In this document: in pieces, positions 42,661 to 50,908 of the stretch
Layout of the letters: each line of letters begins with the position of its first letter
Numbering within the stretch: the stretch's first letter is position 1
Origin: Solimicrobium silvestre
GTDB taxonomy: Bacteria; Pseudomonadota; Gammaproteobacteria; Burkholderiales; Burkholderiaceae_D
Reading direction: 5' to 3'
Assembly: GCF_002976435.1 (NCBI RefSeq)
Contig: NZ_PUGF01000001.1
Span: 310,001-374,000, forward strand
Length of the DNA stretch: 64,000 bases
The notes under the pieces: model-generated
What the model saw: the letters and a program-made list of their open reading frames with translations, nothing else
What the model was told of the DNA's origin: nothing
The model's database searches: none
Made by a program: the position numbers and the translations under genes

Positions 42661-44094
42661 TTAATTCTGCACCGGCACAATTTGCTCTGCGTAATCATAC
42701 AGGCTAGCCAGAATTTCTTCATCCTGCTCGCTAGCTTGTTCAGACAAACGATCTATCTCCGCAAAATAAGCATCCACCGTTAAGGCATTCGCGCTTCCGT
42801 CAAAAAAACGGCTAGCGCGTAATGTATCCCAGCGTTCCGCTTCTTGCTCAGACAATGTTTCTGGGAAATTACGGGCACGATACCGGAACAGTAATTCATC
42901 CAGACGCGCATCTTGAAATTCAGTCACAGTTCTTGCCAGTTTTTCGCCAGAATAAGTTACTAAGCTTTGCAAACTGCGTCGATCTGTATTCCCAATAAAA
43001 CCATTATATAAATCTTGATCTACGTCCTGGGCCTCGTTATTTTCACGCTTAAAAACCTGCTGCCAAACGGCATTTAAGTCCGGCAAAGCCAGCGCATATT
43101 CAGCGTGCTGCATGGCGAGTTCCACAGAAATCCCCCATTGCTCTGCCATGGCAGGCTGCAAGGTTTTCAGATTGCCAATGACGATCGGAGATTTATTTAA
43201 ATGAATACCTTTAATCGGCAAGCGCGTAACACCTTCAGGCAAGGCATCGGCTTTAGAAAACATCCGCAGGCGAATTGCTTCGGCATTCATGCCCAGCAAT
43301 TCACGCGGGTCATACGCCAAATTCCAGCTAATCACTTCATTCTTATTAGTTGGATGCGGCGCCAACGGCCAAGCGATGCACAGGCAACCATTTTCAACCG
43401 GGATCATGCCGGTAACATGTAGAAAAGGACGCTGTTCAGGCAAGCCAATTTCCGCTGCGACTTTATCTTTTTTATGCAAAGAAAAGCAAAAATCAAACAA
43501 CTTGGGCTGTACTTTTCGCACCAACTTTGCCAGGGCGATAGTCGCGCGCACGTCCGACAAAGCATCATGCGCTGATTCATGCGCAATACCGTTCGCTGCA
43601 CACAGATGTTCTAATTTAAAACTGACTTTACCTTCATCATTGCGCGGCCAATTAATTCCTTCAGGACGCAACGCATAGGTAGTGCGCAACATGTCTAAAA
43701 TATCCCAACGACCACACTGGTTTTGCCATTCACGCGCATACGGCTCCAGCAAATTCCGCCACAACATAAAGCGAGTGATTTCATCATCAAAACGGATGGT
43801 GTTATAACCCACGCCGATGGTGCCGGGTTCGGAAAATTGCTGATTAATCTGTTGGGCAAACTGGTACTCGGGAATGCCGCGCTCCAAACACATTTGCGGG
43901 GTAATACCAGTGATCAGGCAGGCTTGCGGTTCCGGCAAAAAATCGGGAGCTGGCAGGCAATACCACATCATCGGTTCGCCAACCTCATTCAGATCAGCAT
44001 CGGTGCGTATCGCTGCAAATTGTGCGGGCCGGTCACGCCGGGTGTTGGCACCGAATGTTTCGTAGTCGTGCCAGAGAAAAGTATGTGCTTGCAT
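42661..44094 (-). CDS. sbcB: Exodeoxyribonuclease I
   Basis: A 477-residue single-strand 3'-5' exonuclease of the DnaQ/DEDD superfamily, used in recombination and mismatch repair. The first catalytic motif is FLWHDYETFGANTRRDRPAQFAAIRTDADL and a later one is HDALSDVRATIALAKLV. The SH3-like/helical C-terminal extension (AGFIG-type DRRSLQSL; RARNFPETLSEQEAERW) matches SbcB. Full length. Convergent with fur and followed upstream by hrcA at 20 bases on the same strand. Confidence 0.95.
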   Translation of the reverse strand: MQAHTFLWHDYETFGANTRRDRPAQFAAIRTDADLNEVGEPMMWYCLPAPDFLPEPQACLITGITPQMCLERGIPEYQFAQQINQQFSEPGTIGVGYNTIRFDDEITRFMLWRNLLEPYAREWQNQCGRWDILDMLRTTYALRPEGINWPRNDEGKVSFKLEHLCAANGIAHESAHDALSDVRATIALAKLVRKVQPKLFDFCFSLHKKDKVAAEIGLPEQRPFLHVTGMIPVENGCLCIAWPLAPHPTNKNEVISWNLAYDPRELLGMNAEAIRLRMFSKADALPEGVTRLPIKGIHLNKSPIVIGNLKTLQPAMAEQWGISVELAMQHAEYALALPDLNAVWQQVFKRENNEAQDVDQDLYNGFIGNTDRRSLQSLVTYSGEKLARTVTEFQDARLDELLFRYRARNFPETLSEQEAERWDTLRASRFFDGSANALTVDAYFAEIDRLSEQASEQDEEILASLYDYAEQIVPVQN

Positions 44095-44114
44095 GCGTTA
44101 ACCTAAATTGTTTT

Positions 44115-45134
44115 TCAATAACTCAACGCATTAGATAGTAATTTAGCGGTAATGTCGACTATTGGAATTACCCGTTCATACGCCATGCGGGTCGGGCCGA
44201 TCACGCCCAGCGTACCGACCACTTTGCCATTGACCTGATAAGTGGAGGTTACGACGCTCATATCGTCCATCGGCACGAGTTGTGATTCGCCGCCGATAAA
44301 AATCTGCACGCCGCTGGCTCTGGAAGACATATCCAATAAATTTATCAGGCCGGTCTTTTGTTCAAATAAATCAAATAATTGGCGCAAAGAACTCATATTG
44401 GACGAGAGTTCATTAACTTTTAATAAATTGCGTTCGCCGGAAATAACGACTTCATCACCGGAATCTTCCATCGCATCACTGCCCGCTTGTACGGCGGCTT
44501 TCATCAGCGTGCTTAATTCATTCTGCAACTGACTCAATTCGCCCTGCAAACGCTGACGCACTTCAGTGAGCGCCAATCCTGCGAAATGATGATTGATGTA
44601 ATTTCCAGCCTGAATTAATTGCGCCGGTGTGTAATCCACTTCCGTCAACAACAGGCGGTTTTGCACGTCGCCATTGGGCGCTACGATTACTAATAAAATG
44701 CGCTTTTCAGATAAGCGTAAAAATTCGATTTGCTGAAATACCGATTCGCTGCGCGGTGTCATTACCACGCCAGCAAAGTGCGACAGGGAAGATAACATTT
44801 GCGCTGCATTGGTGATAATTTTTTGCTGCGGATTGTGTCCATTCAGAGCCTGCATTTTTGACTCTAGCGAAGCAATGTCGCCGTGTTGCACAGTCAGTAA
44901 AGTATCGACAAATACGCGATAACCACGCGGCGTTGGGATTCGTCCGGCAGAAGTATGCGGGCTGGAAACAAAGCCCATTTCTTCCAAATCTGCCATCACA
45001 TTGCGTATTGTTGCCGGAGATAAATCCAAGCCAGAAATTTTTGACAGCGCGCGCGACCCTACCGGCTGTCCGTCAGCGATATAACGTTCTACTAAGGCCT
45101 TAAGTAGAGTTTGGGCACGATTATCTAGTTGCAT
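44115..45134 (-). CDS. hrcA: Heat-inducible transcription repressor HrcA
   Basis: A 339-residue repressor that binds the CIRCE inverted repeat ahead of groE/dnaK-type operons. N-terminal winged helix: [80 protein letters not shown], a near-complete match to the family signature. The GAF-like domain and [28 protein letters not shown]-terminus are present. Its CIRCE targets are not in this window. Whether sbcB is cotranscribed behind it (20-base gap) is unknown. Confidence 0.97.
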   Translation of the reverse strand: MQLDNRAQTLLKALVERYIADGQPVGSRALSKISGLDLSPATIRNVMADLEEMGFVSSPHTSAGRIPTPRGYRVFVDTLLTVQHGDIASLESKMQALNGHNPQQKIITNAAQMLSSLSHFAGVVMTPRSESVFQQIEFLRLSEKRILLVIVAPNGDVQNRLLLTEVDYTPAQLIQAGNYINHHFAGLALTEVRQRLQGELSQLQNELSTLMKAAVQAGSDAMEDSGDEVVISGERNLLKVNELSSNMSSLRQLFDLFEQKTGLINLLDMSSRASGVQIFIGGESQLVPMDDMSVVTSTYQVNGKVVGTLGVIGPTRMAYERVIPIVDITAKLLSNALSY

Positions 45135-45165
45135 GCTGGTATTTTAATGTATTCACCGCAGCGAT

Positions 45166-45918
45166 TCACACATTTGCCGTTTTTTCTATGCAAAGTATGG
45201 CGTTAAAGACTAAAAAAATGCCGAGAATATAAGTACTGAGTATCCAGATCGGATTACTAAACCACGGCATAGTGACGCCTACAAACGCAGTCAGGCCGAT
45301 AATTGTGTCTGAAAAAACAATTACATTACTACCGAGAACTAATGCCAGATAAGGCAAAAACTGTAGTTTGCTGCGTGTATACACGGCCAAAGTCGCGGCA
45401 CCCACCACGATCGGGCTATATAACCACAACACCAGCAGCAAATACGCCGGAGCTTGATTGTTCAGCGTTATCCAGATCAGCACCGCCAGCGTAATCAGAA
45501 TATTTGCAACTAACGGCAACGGTTGCGCTTTGATATCCTCTCGCCAATCCGGATTCAATGCAAGGTAGTAACGCGCCAAATTGCCATAGGCCGCACAAAA
45601 ACATAGCACGCCTAATACAAAATTAATTGGGCGTGTACCAGTCATGTCAGCGTAATTGAGATCCAGCGGCTGCAATAAGATGTCTCCTGCCAAACAGAAT
45701 AAAACCGCCGCCAGAATTTTTAATGGCAATTTATTGGCCAGCTGTTGCGACAATAAAAGTGCCAGGATAAAACAAAGCAGAAATTTAGAAATTAAAGTTT
45801 GATCAGTATGATGCGTGGCCAATGCCCAAATTTGCCAAATAGCATCGAGCAGAAATAATAAATTAAGAACAATAGTGATTTTATTCGGTACGCACTTACT
45901 CATACTTTGTTGTTTCAT
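45166..45918 (-). CDS. YhhN-family lysoplasmalogenase-like membrane protein
   Basis: A 250-residue integral membrane protein with about eight transmembrane segments. The YhhN pattern is present: SKFLLCFILALLL, then FCLAGDILLQPLD (the conserved Gly-Asp-x-Leu-Leu), FVLGVLCFCAAYGNLARYY, and VLGSNVIVFSDTIIGLTAF, with catalytic-type Asp residues in membrane context. Known members hydrolyse vinyl-ether lysophospholipids or act on related lipids. Bacteria of this group usually lack plasmalogens, so the actual lipid substrate is open. Start chosen at ATG 45918; 45903 is also possible. Transcribed toward hrcA. Confidence 0.82.
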   Translation of the reverse strand: MKQQSMSKCVPNKITIVLNLLFLLDAIWQIWALATHHTDQTLISKFLLCFILALLLSQQLANKLPLKILAAVLFCLAGDILLQPLDLNYADMTGTRPINFVLGVLCFCAAYGNLARYYLALNPDWREDIKAQPLPLVANILITLAVLIWITLNNQAPAYLLLVLWLYSPIVVGAATLAVYTRSKLQFLPYLALVLGSNVIVFSDTIIGLTAFVGVTMPWFSNPIWILSTYILGIFLVFNAILCIEKTANV

Positions 45919-46045
45919 TTTTATTATTCCACTGAAATTGAACTTCACCAAAATCTATCTAGAGCTACTATATTTCTGCAGTGTAATATAGTTGCTCTTT
46001 ATTTATGCATAAATTTTTATGGCGAAGCATTTATTGCGAAATATT

Positions 46046-47272
46046 TCAGGCTTTAACATGATTGAGCATGAGCCGATCAGCTTTACCACGATAAAACCAA
46101 AGCAGTGCACATGCTTGTACGCCCAAGGCAAGAATCCAATTAGCCCGATGCGCTAACGCTGCGTTAAAAACATCACCGTGCGGCCAGATATTCAGCAATA
46201 AACCAAACCCATATTGAACAATAAAGGCACCAATAAATAAGGCCAGGGTTAATAAAGTACTGACACGGCCAGCCAACTGCGCGGGGAACTCTTGAGCCAG
46301 CGATGCATAGCACAACACGCCTGCCGTACCCGAAAAACCGTAAAAACTCCACAACAACCAAACTGGCAATGGCACTTCCAGCACAATCAGTAACTGGGCC
46401 AACATAAACGCCAGCATTCCGACAACTGCCGTACTTTGCAATGCAATGCCATGACTATGCAAACGGCGACCCAACCAACCAAAACCGACGGCACCAACCA
46501 CCATTGCAAGACCCATAATAGTCACCATATTCGCCGCGGCTCCTGGCGACAATTGCGTCACATCACGCAAGTAAGGCCCGGCCCATAACCCCTGCACGCC
46601 AAGAAATACCCCTTGGCTGACCATAGCCAAGGGCGCAATCCGTACAAAGACCGGGCTACGAAATACCTCTGCAATACCGCGCCACTGCGAACCAATCGGA
46701 CTAACCGCCTGTGCTTCAGAGCGCTCCGGCACCAGCCAAAACAAGGCTAAAACGATCAAGCCGATCAGCATTGCCACCGTGACGAACAACACTCGCCAAC
46801 TCGTCACACTCAACGCCCATTCAACCGGCACACCTACGGCGACAGCACCAAGTCCGCCGATGGCATATAACGCACCGTTCATTAACGGTAAATGTCGGGC
46901 ATCAAACCAGCTGATAATCGCTTTCAGTCCCGCCATCATGCAAGCAGAAGTACCAACGCCCAATAACAAACGTCCCATCAACAAGCCGCTAAAACCCTCG
47001 GCATAGGCAGAAACCAAAGCACCCAACGCGGCCAGCACCAATAATGGCATCAACACGCGGCGCGGCCCGAAACGATCCAACATGACGCCGAGCGGTAACT
47101 GGCAAGCGGCAAAAGCAAAAAAGTACAAACTAGTCAGCAAACCTAACTGCGCAGGCGACAAACCAAGCTCACTACTAAGCAGCGGAGCCAAGGGCAAATT
47201 AATCCCGCGTACTAGATAAGAAACGAAGTATCCGAGTGAAAATATGATAAAAACACGTAATGCCGTCTTCAT
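46046..47272 (-). CDS. Major facilitator superfamily transporter
   Basis: A 408-residue inner-membrane protein with 12 predicted helices. TM1 FIIFSLGYFVSYLVRGINLPLAPLLSSELGLSPAQLGLLTSLYFFAFAACQLPLG and motif A MLDRFGPRRVL are clear MFS features. LGVGTSACMMAGLKAIISWFDARHLPLMNGA resembles the nitrate/nitrite and hexuronate/cyanate groups, but no substrate can be assigned. The frame is open to 47326; the ATG at 47272 gives the natural MKTALRVFII start. It is divergent from a GcvA-like LysR regulator, which may control it. Confidence 0.88.
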   Translation of the reverse strand: MKTALRVFIIFSLGYFVSYLVRGINLPLAPLLSSELGLSPAQLGLLTSLYFFAFAACQLPLGVMLDRFGPRRVLMPLLVLAALGALVSAYAEGFSGLLMGRLLLGVGTSACMMAGLKAIISWFDARHLPLMNGALYAIGGLGAVAVGVPVEWALSVTSWRVLFVTVAMLIGLIVLALFWLVPERSEAQAVSPIGSQWRGIAEVFRSPVFVRIAPLAMVSQGVFLGVQGLWAGPYLRDVTQLSPGAAANMVTIMGLAMVVGAVGFGWLGRRLHSHGIALQSTAVVGMLAFMLAQLLIVLEVPLPVWLLWSFYGFSGTAGVLCYASLAQEFPAQLAGRVSTLLTLALFIGAFIVQYGFGLLLNIWPHGDVFNAALAHRANWILALGVQACALLWFYRGKADRLMLNHVKA

Positions 47273-47386
47273 AGTAAAGCACCAATGAGGAAAAGAAGCG
47301 TCGATAATACCTGCCAGAAGGTGCAAAGACCAACGAAGTGTTTTATCCTTATAGTTGAGTAAAACTAACCGATTAAATCAAAGCCC

Positions 47387-48322
47387 ATGTTTGAACGCTT
47401 GCCACCAACCCAGACTTTACGAGCATTTGAAGCAGCTGCGCGTCTGGAAAATTTCACCCGAGCCGGCGAAGAGTTGAATATTACTCACAGCGCGATCAGC
47501 CACCAGATTCGTGCACTGGAACAAAGCACCGGGCGCAAATTATTTCAACGTCAGGGTCGGCAAATGGTGCTCACGGGTGCTGGAAAGCTGTTATCCGAAC
47601 AAGTAAGACTGGCTCTGGAAGACCTGGACCGCGCCTTACGCCTGACCCGTCAGGAATCCAAGCGCCAAACACAGACCCTGCGTTTAGCTACCCCGCCTTC
47701 GTTTGCTGGCGTGTGGCTGGTACCCAGACTATACGAGTTCCACGCCCAGCATCCGCAACTGGAAATTAGTCTGCGTACCACGCATGAACTTAATGAGCTT
47801 GATTTTGATGAGGCGGATATCGCCGTCTGGTACGGGCGCAAAACCAGTTCTGAGCTGGAATATGAATTGCTCCTCGATGAAGTCACCTTTCCGGTTTGTA
47901 GCCCGGAATTTTTAGCCAAACACCCGCACCTTACTCCCGCTACCCTGGCGGCCAGCCCGAACACACTGCCGCCGCTGCCGCTACTGCGCTATGCCCATCA
48001 CAGCGGTTGGGAAGTATGGTTTAAAGCAGCCGGAATTCGGGGTCGGGAACCTCAATCCGGCCCGCTGTATGACGACCCGATTCACTTACTGGAGGCAGCT
48101 GCCGCGCATCAAGGCATTGCATTAGCGCGCTCCTGTTTGGTCGGCAGTTACCTTGCAAATGGGCGCTTAGTACGACTATTTGATGAAACCAGTCCATACA
48201 ATATAAATGCGCCAGCACGCGGTGCTTATTTTGCGGTTTGGCCGCGCAACGCCAATAAAACTGAAGCAATCGCCTTACTACGTAGCTGGCTGCATTCAAT
48301 TCTCGACAAACCCGATACTTGA
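47387..48322 (+). CDS. LysR-family regulator (GcvA-like)
   Basis: A 311-residue LTTR. The N-terminal domain LPPTQTLRAFEAAARLENFTRAGEELNITHSAISHQIRALEQSTGRKLFQRQGRQMVLTGAGK has the LPPLNALRAFEAAAR-H start and THSAVS-type helix characteristic of GcvA-like regulators. The effector domain follows. Next to it are a divergent MFS gene and, downstream on the same strand, a threonine-aldolase-family enzyme (49 bases away), suggesting control of a small amino acid pathway. Effector unknown. Confidence 0.92.
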   Translation: MFERLPPTQTLRAFEAAARLENFTRAGEELNITHSAISHQIRALEQSTGRKLFQRQGRQMVLTGAGKLLSEQVRLALEDLDRALRLTRQESKRQTQTLRLATPPSFAGVWLVPRLYEFHAQHPQLEISLRTTHELNELDFDEADIAVWYGRKTSSELEYELLLDEVTFPVCSPEFLAKHPHLTPATLAASPNTLPPLPLLRYAHHSGWEVWFKAAGIRGREPQSGPLYDDPIHLLEAAAAHQGIALARSCLVGSYLANGRLVRLFDETSPYNINAPARGAYFAVWPRNANKTEAIALLRSWLHSILDKPDT

Positions 48323-48370
48323 TGGCTAAGCTAGCCCACTATTCAAACTTTAATCCGTATCAAAAATAGA

Positions 48371-49471
48371 ATGGATCACACCATGACCGAAGCTGAACTC
48401 AATCAATTACGCAAGCAATGCCACACACTGTTAGGCGGTCATCGGCAGCATGACCCCGCCGCTGAATTCGCGGCCATGTCGGCTTACTGCGCCACACATC
48501 AGATTGAACACGACACTTACGGCGAAGGCGAATTCGTTCAAACTTTTGAACAAAAAATCGCTACATTGCTGGGTTTTGAAGCTGGGGTATTTTGCATCAC
48601 GGGCACCATGACGCAGACACTGGCATTACGGCTCGCTTGTGCTGAACGCGGCAGTTCGCTCGTCGCCTTACACCCAACTGCGCATATCTTGAAACATGAA
48701 AACAGTAACTATCAATTACTGGATCATTTTAAAGTGCAGCAATGCGGTGACCCGTATCGCACCTGGAATTGTGCGGATTTACAAGCGGTCAAAGATAAAA
48801 TTGGCTGCGTGTTATACGAACTGCCAATGCGCGAAATTGGCGGACAATTGCCGAGCTGGGATGAGCTAGATGCGATCAAAAATTACTGCCGCGAACAAAA
48901 TATTCATCTGCACATGGACGGTGCGCGTTTGTGGGAAGCGCAGGCGGGTTATGGGCGGCCTTTTACAGAAATTACACACGGCTTTGATACTATCTATGTC
49001 TCTTTTTACAAAGGCATCGGCGGTTTAGGCGGTGCGATGTTATTAGGTACCAAGGAATTTGTCGCTAAAGCTAAAGTGTGGATGCACCGCCAGGGCGGCA
49101 GCGTGTTCCGTCGAACGCCCTATGTGGTTGCCGCCGCGATGCAGTTTGAGCAGCGTCTGGCCGATCTGCCTGCCTGTTTTTCCAGAACCCGTGAACTGGT
49201 TGAATTAATTAAAAATTTTCCGAAACTGAAAATAAACCCGGCGACACCGCAATGCAATATGTTTCATTTGTATTTACCGGTAAGCCGCGAACGTGCCATT
49301 GAAATCCGTAATCAAATAGCACAGCAACATGGCATCTGGCTATTTAACCGGGCAGCAACAACCGCGCTGGCAGATCAAAGTTATGTGGAATGGACTGTGG
49401 GCGACCAGATGCTGGCTCTGACTGATACTCAGGTTTTAGCGGCGCTGACTTTGCTGCACGCGGCGTTCTGA
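48371..49471 (+). CDS. Threonine aldolase / beta-eliminating lyase family PLP enzyme
   Basis: A 366-residue fold-type I PLP enzyme. It shows ITGTMTQTLALRLA in the PLP-phosphate site, HMDGARLWEA with the PLP-ring Asp, and VSFYKGIGGLGGAML with the Schiff-base Lys. These are threonine-aldolase-like motifs, and the GEGEFVQTFEQKIATLLG start is also typical of the group. L-allo/L-threonine aldolases cleave threonine to glycine and acetaldehyde, which would fit a GcvA-like (glycine-linked) regulator upstream. The exact amino acid substrate is unproven. The internal ATG at 48383 is an alternative start. Confidence 0.85.
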   Translation: MDHTMTEAELNQLRKQCHTLLGGHRQHDPAAEFAAMSAYCATHQIEHDTYGEGEFVQTFEQKIATLLGFEAGVFCITGTMTQTLALRLACAERGSSLVALHPTAHILKHENSNYQLLDHFKVQQCGDPYRTWNCADLQAVKDKIGCVLYELPMREIGGQLPSWDELDAIKNYCREQNIHLHMDGARLWEAQAGYGRPFTEITHGFDTIYVSFYKGIGGLGGAMLLGTKEFVAKAKVWMHRQGGSVFRRTPYVVAAAMQFEQRLADLPACFSRTRELVELIKNFPKLKINPATPQCNMFHLYLPVSRERAIEIRNQIAQQHGIWLFNRAATTALADQSYVEWTVGDQMLALTDTQVLAALTLLHAAF

Positions 49472-49485
49472 CGTTTTAGAAATTA

Positions 49486-49522
49486 AGATGCTCAGGCTGA
49501 TATTGCATCAACCTGAGCATCT
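49486..49522. terminator. Bidirectional terminator hairpin between aldolase and phosphatase genes
   Basis: AGATGCTCAGG pairs with CCTGAGCATCT (11 bases). An inner TGAT/ATCA stem beyond a C-A mismatch closes on the loop ATTGC. It begins 15 bases after the aldolase stop and ends 5 bases before the convergent phosphatase stop. Confidence 0.8.
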
Positions 49523-49526
49523 ATCA

Positions 49527-50789
49527 TTATTTACGTTGGCAATCGGTAGGCAATGTTTTCATCACTTCCTGCACTACATCGGCAAGTTCGCAGTGTTTCC
49601 CCTTAGCCTGACAAGCAGCTGGCATCAACGGAATTTGCCGCAGCGGTTCGCCCTGCAATTCACGCACTTGCTCCATACCCTGATAAAACAAACGCATGCG
49701 CAACAGAGCCTGGCCGGTTTTATTATCACGCCAGCGTTCAAACGCAATCGCGGTGCCAGGCGCGGTGACATCGGGCTGATCAGGTAAATGCCAGTTCAAA
49801 TTAAACACGCCAGCAAGATTGGACAAATTAGTATCATGCCCTGCCAACACAATAAGCCGGTTCTGTTCCGCTATCTTTGGAATAGTAGAACTGACGCTGT
49901 TTTCAGATAACGCCGCCAGAATAAAGCGTACTAAGGAATCAGCGCGACGCAATGCGATATACGGAGTACGGCGAGTTAAGTTCGATGCATGCTCATGAAT
50001 TAACAGCAAGCTAGCAATATCATCGCGACTAACTCTTCCCCAGCCGACTTGCGATAGTGGCAGCCCGTTTTCATATTCCAATAAAAGTATTTCAGCGACG
50101 GTTGCGCCAGTAGCTAATGGCCCAAGCAGTTTAACTTCGGTTGCACTGGTGCTGAGTTTGCTTGGTTCAGCCAGACACATGCCTGGCCCTTTATTACATG
50201 CCAGCGGTGCCATCACTTTCTGCAAATTCGCTAGGGCAGCATTTGTTTTTGGCGTATCAATGGGGCCATTTTCCAACACAGCTTTTTGCGCCGCAATCGG
50301 GTCAAGCTTGCACACTCCGGCACTCAATGCATCAAATAGCGGATCAGTAGCGTTTGCTGACCATGCAACAGCAGGTGCATTGGTTTGATCGGTGGTTAGA
50401 CCTTGAGCTAAAAAATGCGCTGTTGCACGCGTGCGTTGATCAGCTCCATCAGCCCAGAGTAACGTTTTTTCGGAAATGGAGCCTTGTTCAGGCAACAAGC
50501 CAGCACTGGCATAAAAATGACGTAAATCGACACCAAGCTTACGAATCGACTCTGCACCATGCGGAGTTAATTCACCTGGTGCAGCACCCCAGGCGGCATC
50601 ATCCGGCCAGGAAGAATCCGACCAGGCTGCCATCGCTTTAGCGGATTTGGTAGGTGGACGCACACCATGACGCATCACAAGAACCGCACGTTCCAGTGTT
50701 AGCTCAGCCTCTTGAGCGTAACTAGGAATAATGAACGTAACTAATAAAGTAAATAAGGCAACGCTGCTGAATTTGGATTTAAATCTCAT
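49527..50789 (-). CDS. Secreted histidine acid phosphatase (AppA/phytase type)
   Basis: A 420-residue exported member of the histidine phosphatase superfamily, branch 2. Signal peptide MRFKSKFSSVALFTLLVTFIIPSYAQ. The active-site motif RHGVRPPTKSAKAM holds the nucleophilic His, and LAGHDTNLSNLAGVF supplies the HD catalytic acid, as in E. coli AppA and related phytases. WADGADQRTRATAHFLAQGL is the second conserved Arg/Thr region. It would act in the periplasm on phosphomonoesters such as phytate or glucose-1-phosphate. The ATG at 50789 has AGGA nine bases upstream. It follows a TonB receptor on the same strand, implying uptake or processing of an organic phosphate. Confidence 0.87.
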   Translation of the reverse strand: MRFKSKFSSVALFTLLVTFIIPSYAQEAELTLERAVLVMRHGVRPPTKSAKAMAAWSDSSWPDDAAWGAAPGELTPHGAESIRKLGVDLRHFYASAGLLPEQGSISEKTLLWADGADQRTRATAHFLAQGLTTDQTNAPAVAWSANATDPLFDALSAGVCKLDPIAAQKAVLENGPIDTPKTNAALANLQKVMAPLACNKGPGMCLAEPSKLSTSATEVKLLGPLATGATVAEILLLEYENGLPLSQVGWGRVSRDDIASLLLIHEHASNLTRRTPYIALRRADSLVRFILAALSENSVSSTIPKIAEQNRLIVLAGHDTNLSNLAGVFNLNWHLPDQPDVTAPGTAIAFERWRDNKTGQALLRMRLFYQGMEQVRELQGEPLRQIPLMPAACQAKGKHCELADVVQEVMKTLPTDCQRK

Positions 50790-50846
50790 AAAACTCATTC
50801 CTGGCAAGTAGTTGTAGATCCAAGTCTGTTGAGCTTGGATTGCACT

Positions 50847-50885
50847 CTATTTTGACGGAACAATTTTTCCATTCCGCCAAAATAG
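50847..50885 (-). terminator. Hairpin between TonB receptor and phosphatase genes
   Basis: CTATTTTG-A-CGGAA pairs with TTCCG-C-CAAAATAG (13 pairs, one A-C mismatch) around an 11-base loop. It lies 23 bases after the receptor stop and 58 bases before the phosphatase start. No strong U-run; it may limit read-through or protect the upstream mRNA. Confidence 0.55.
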
Positions 50886-50908
50886 ATTTCACCAACAACG
50901 CTTAATTT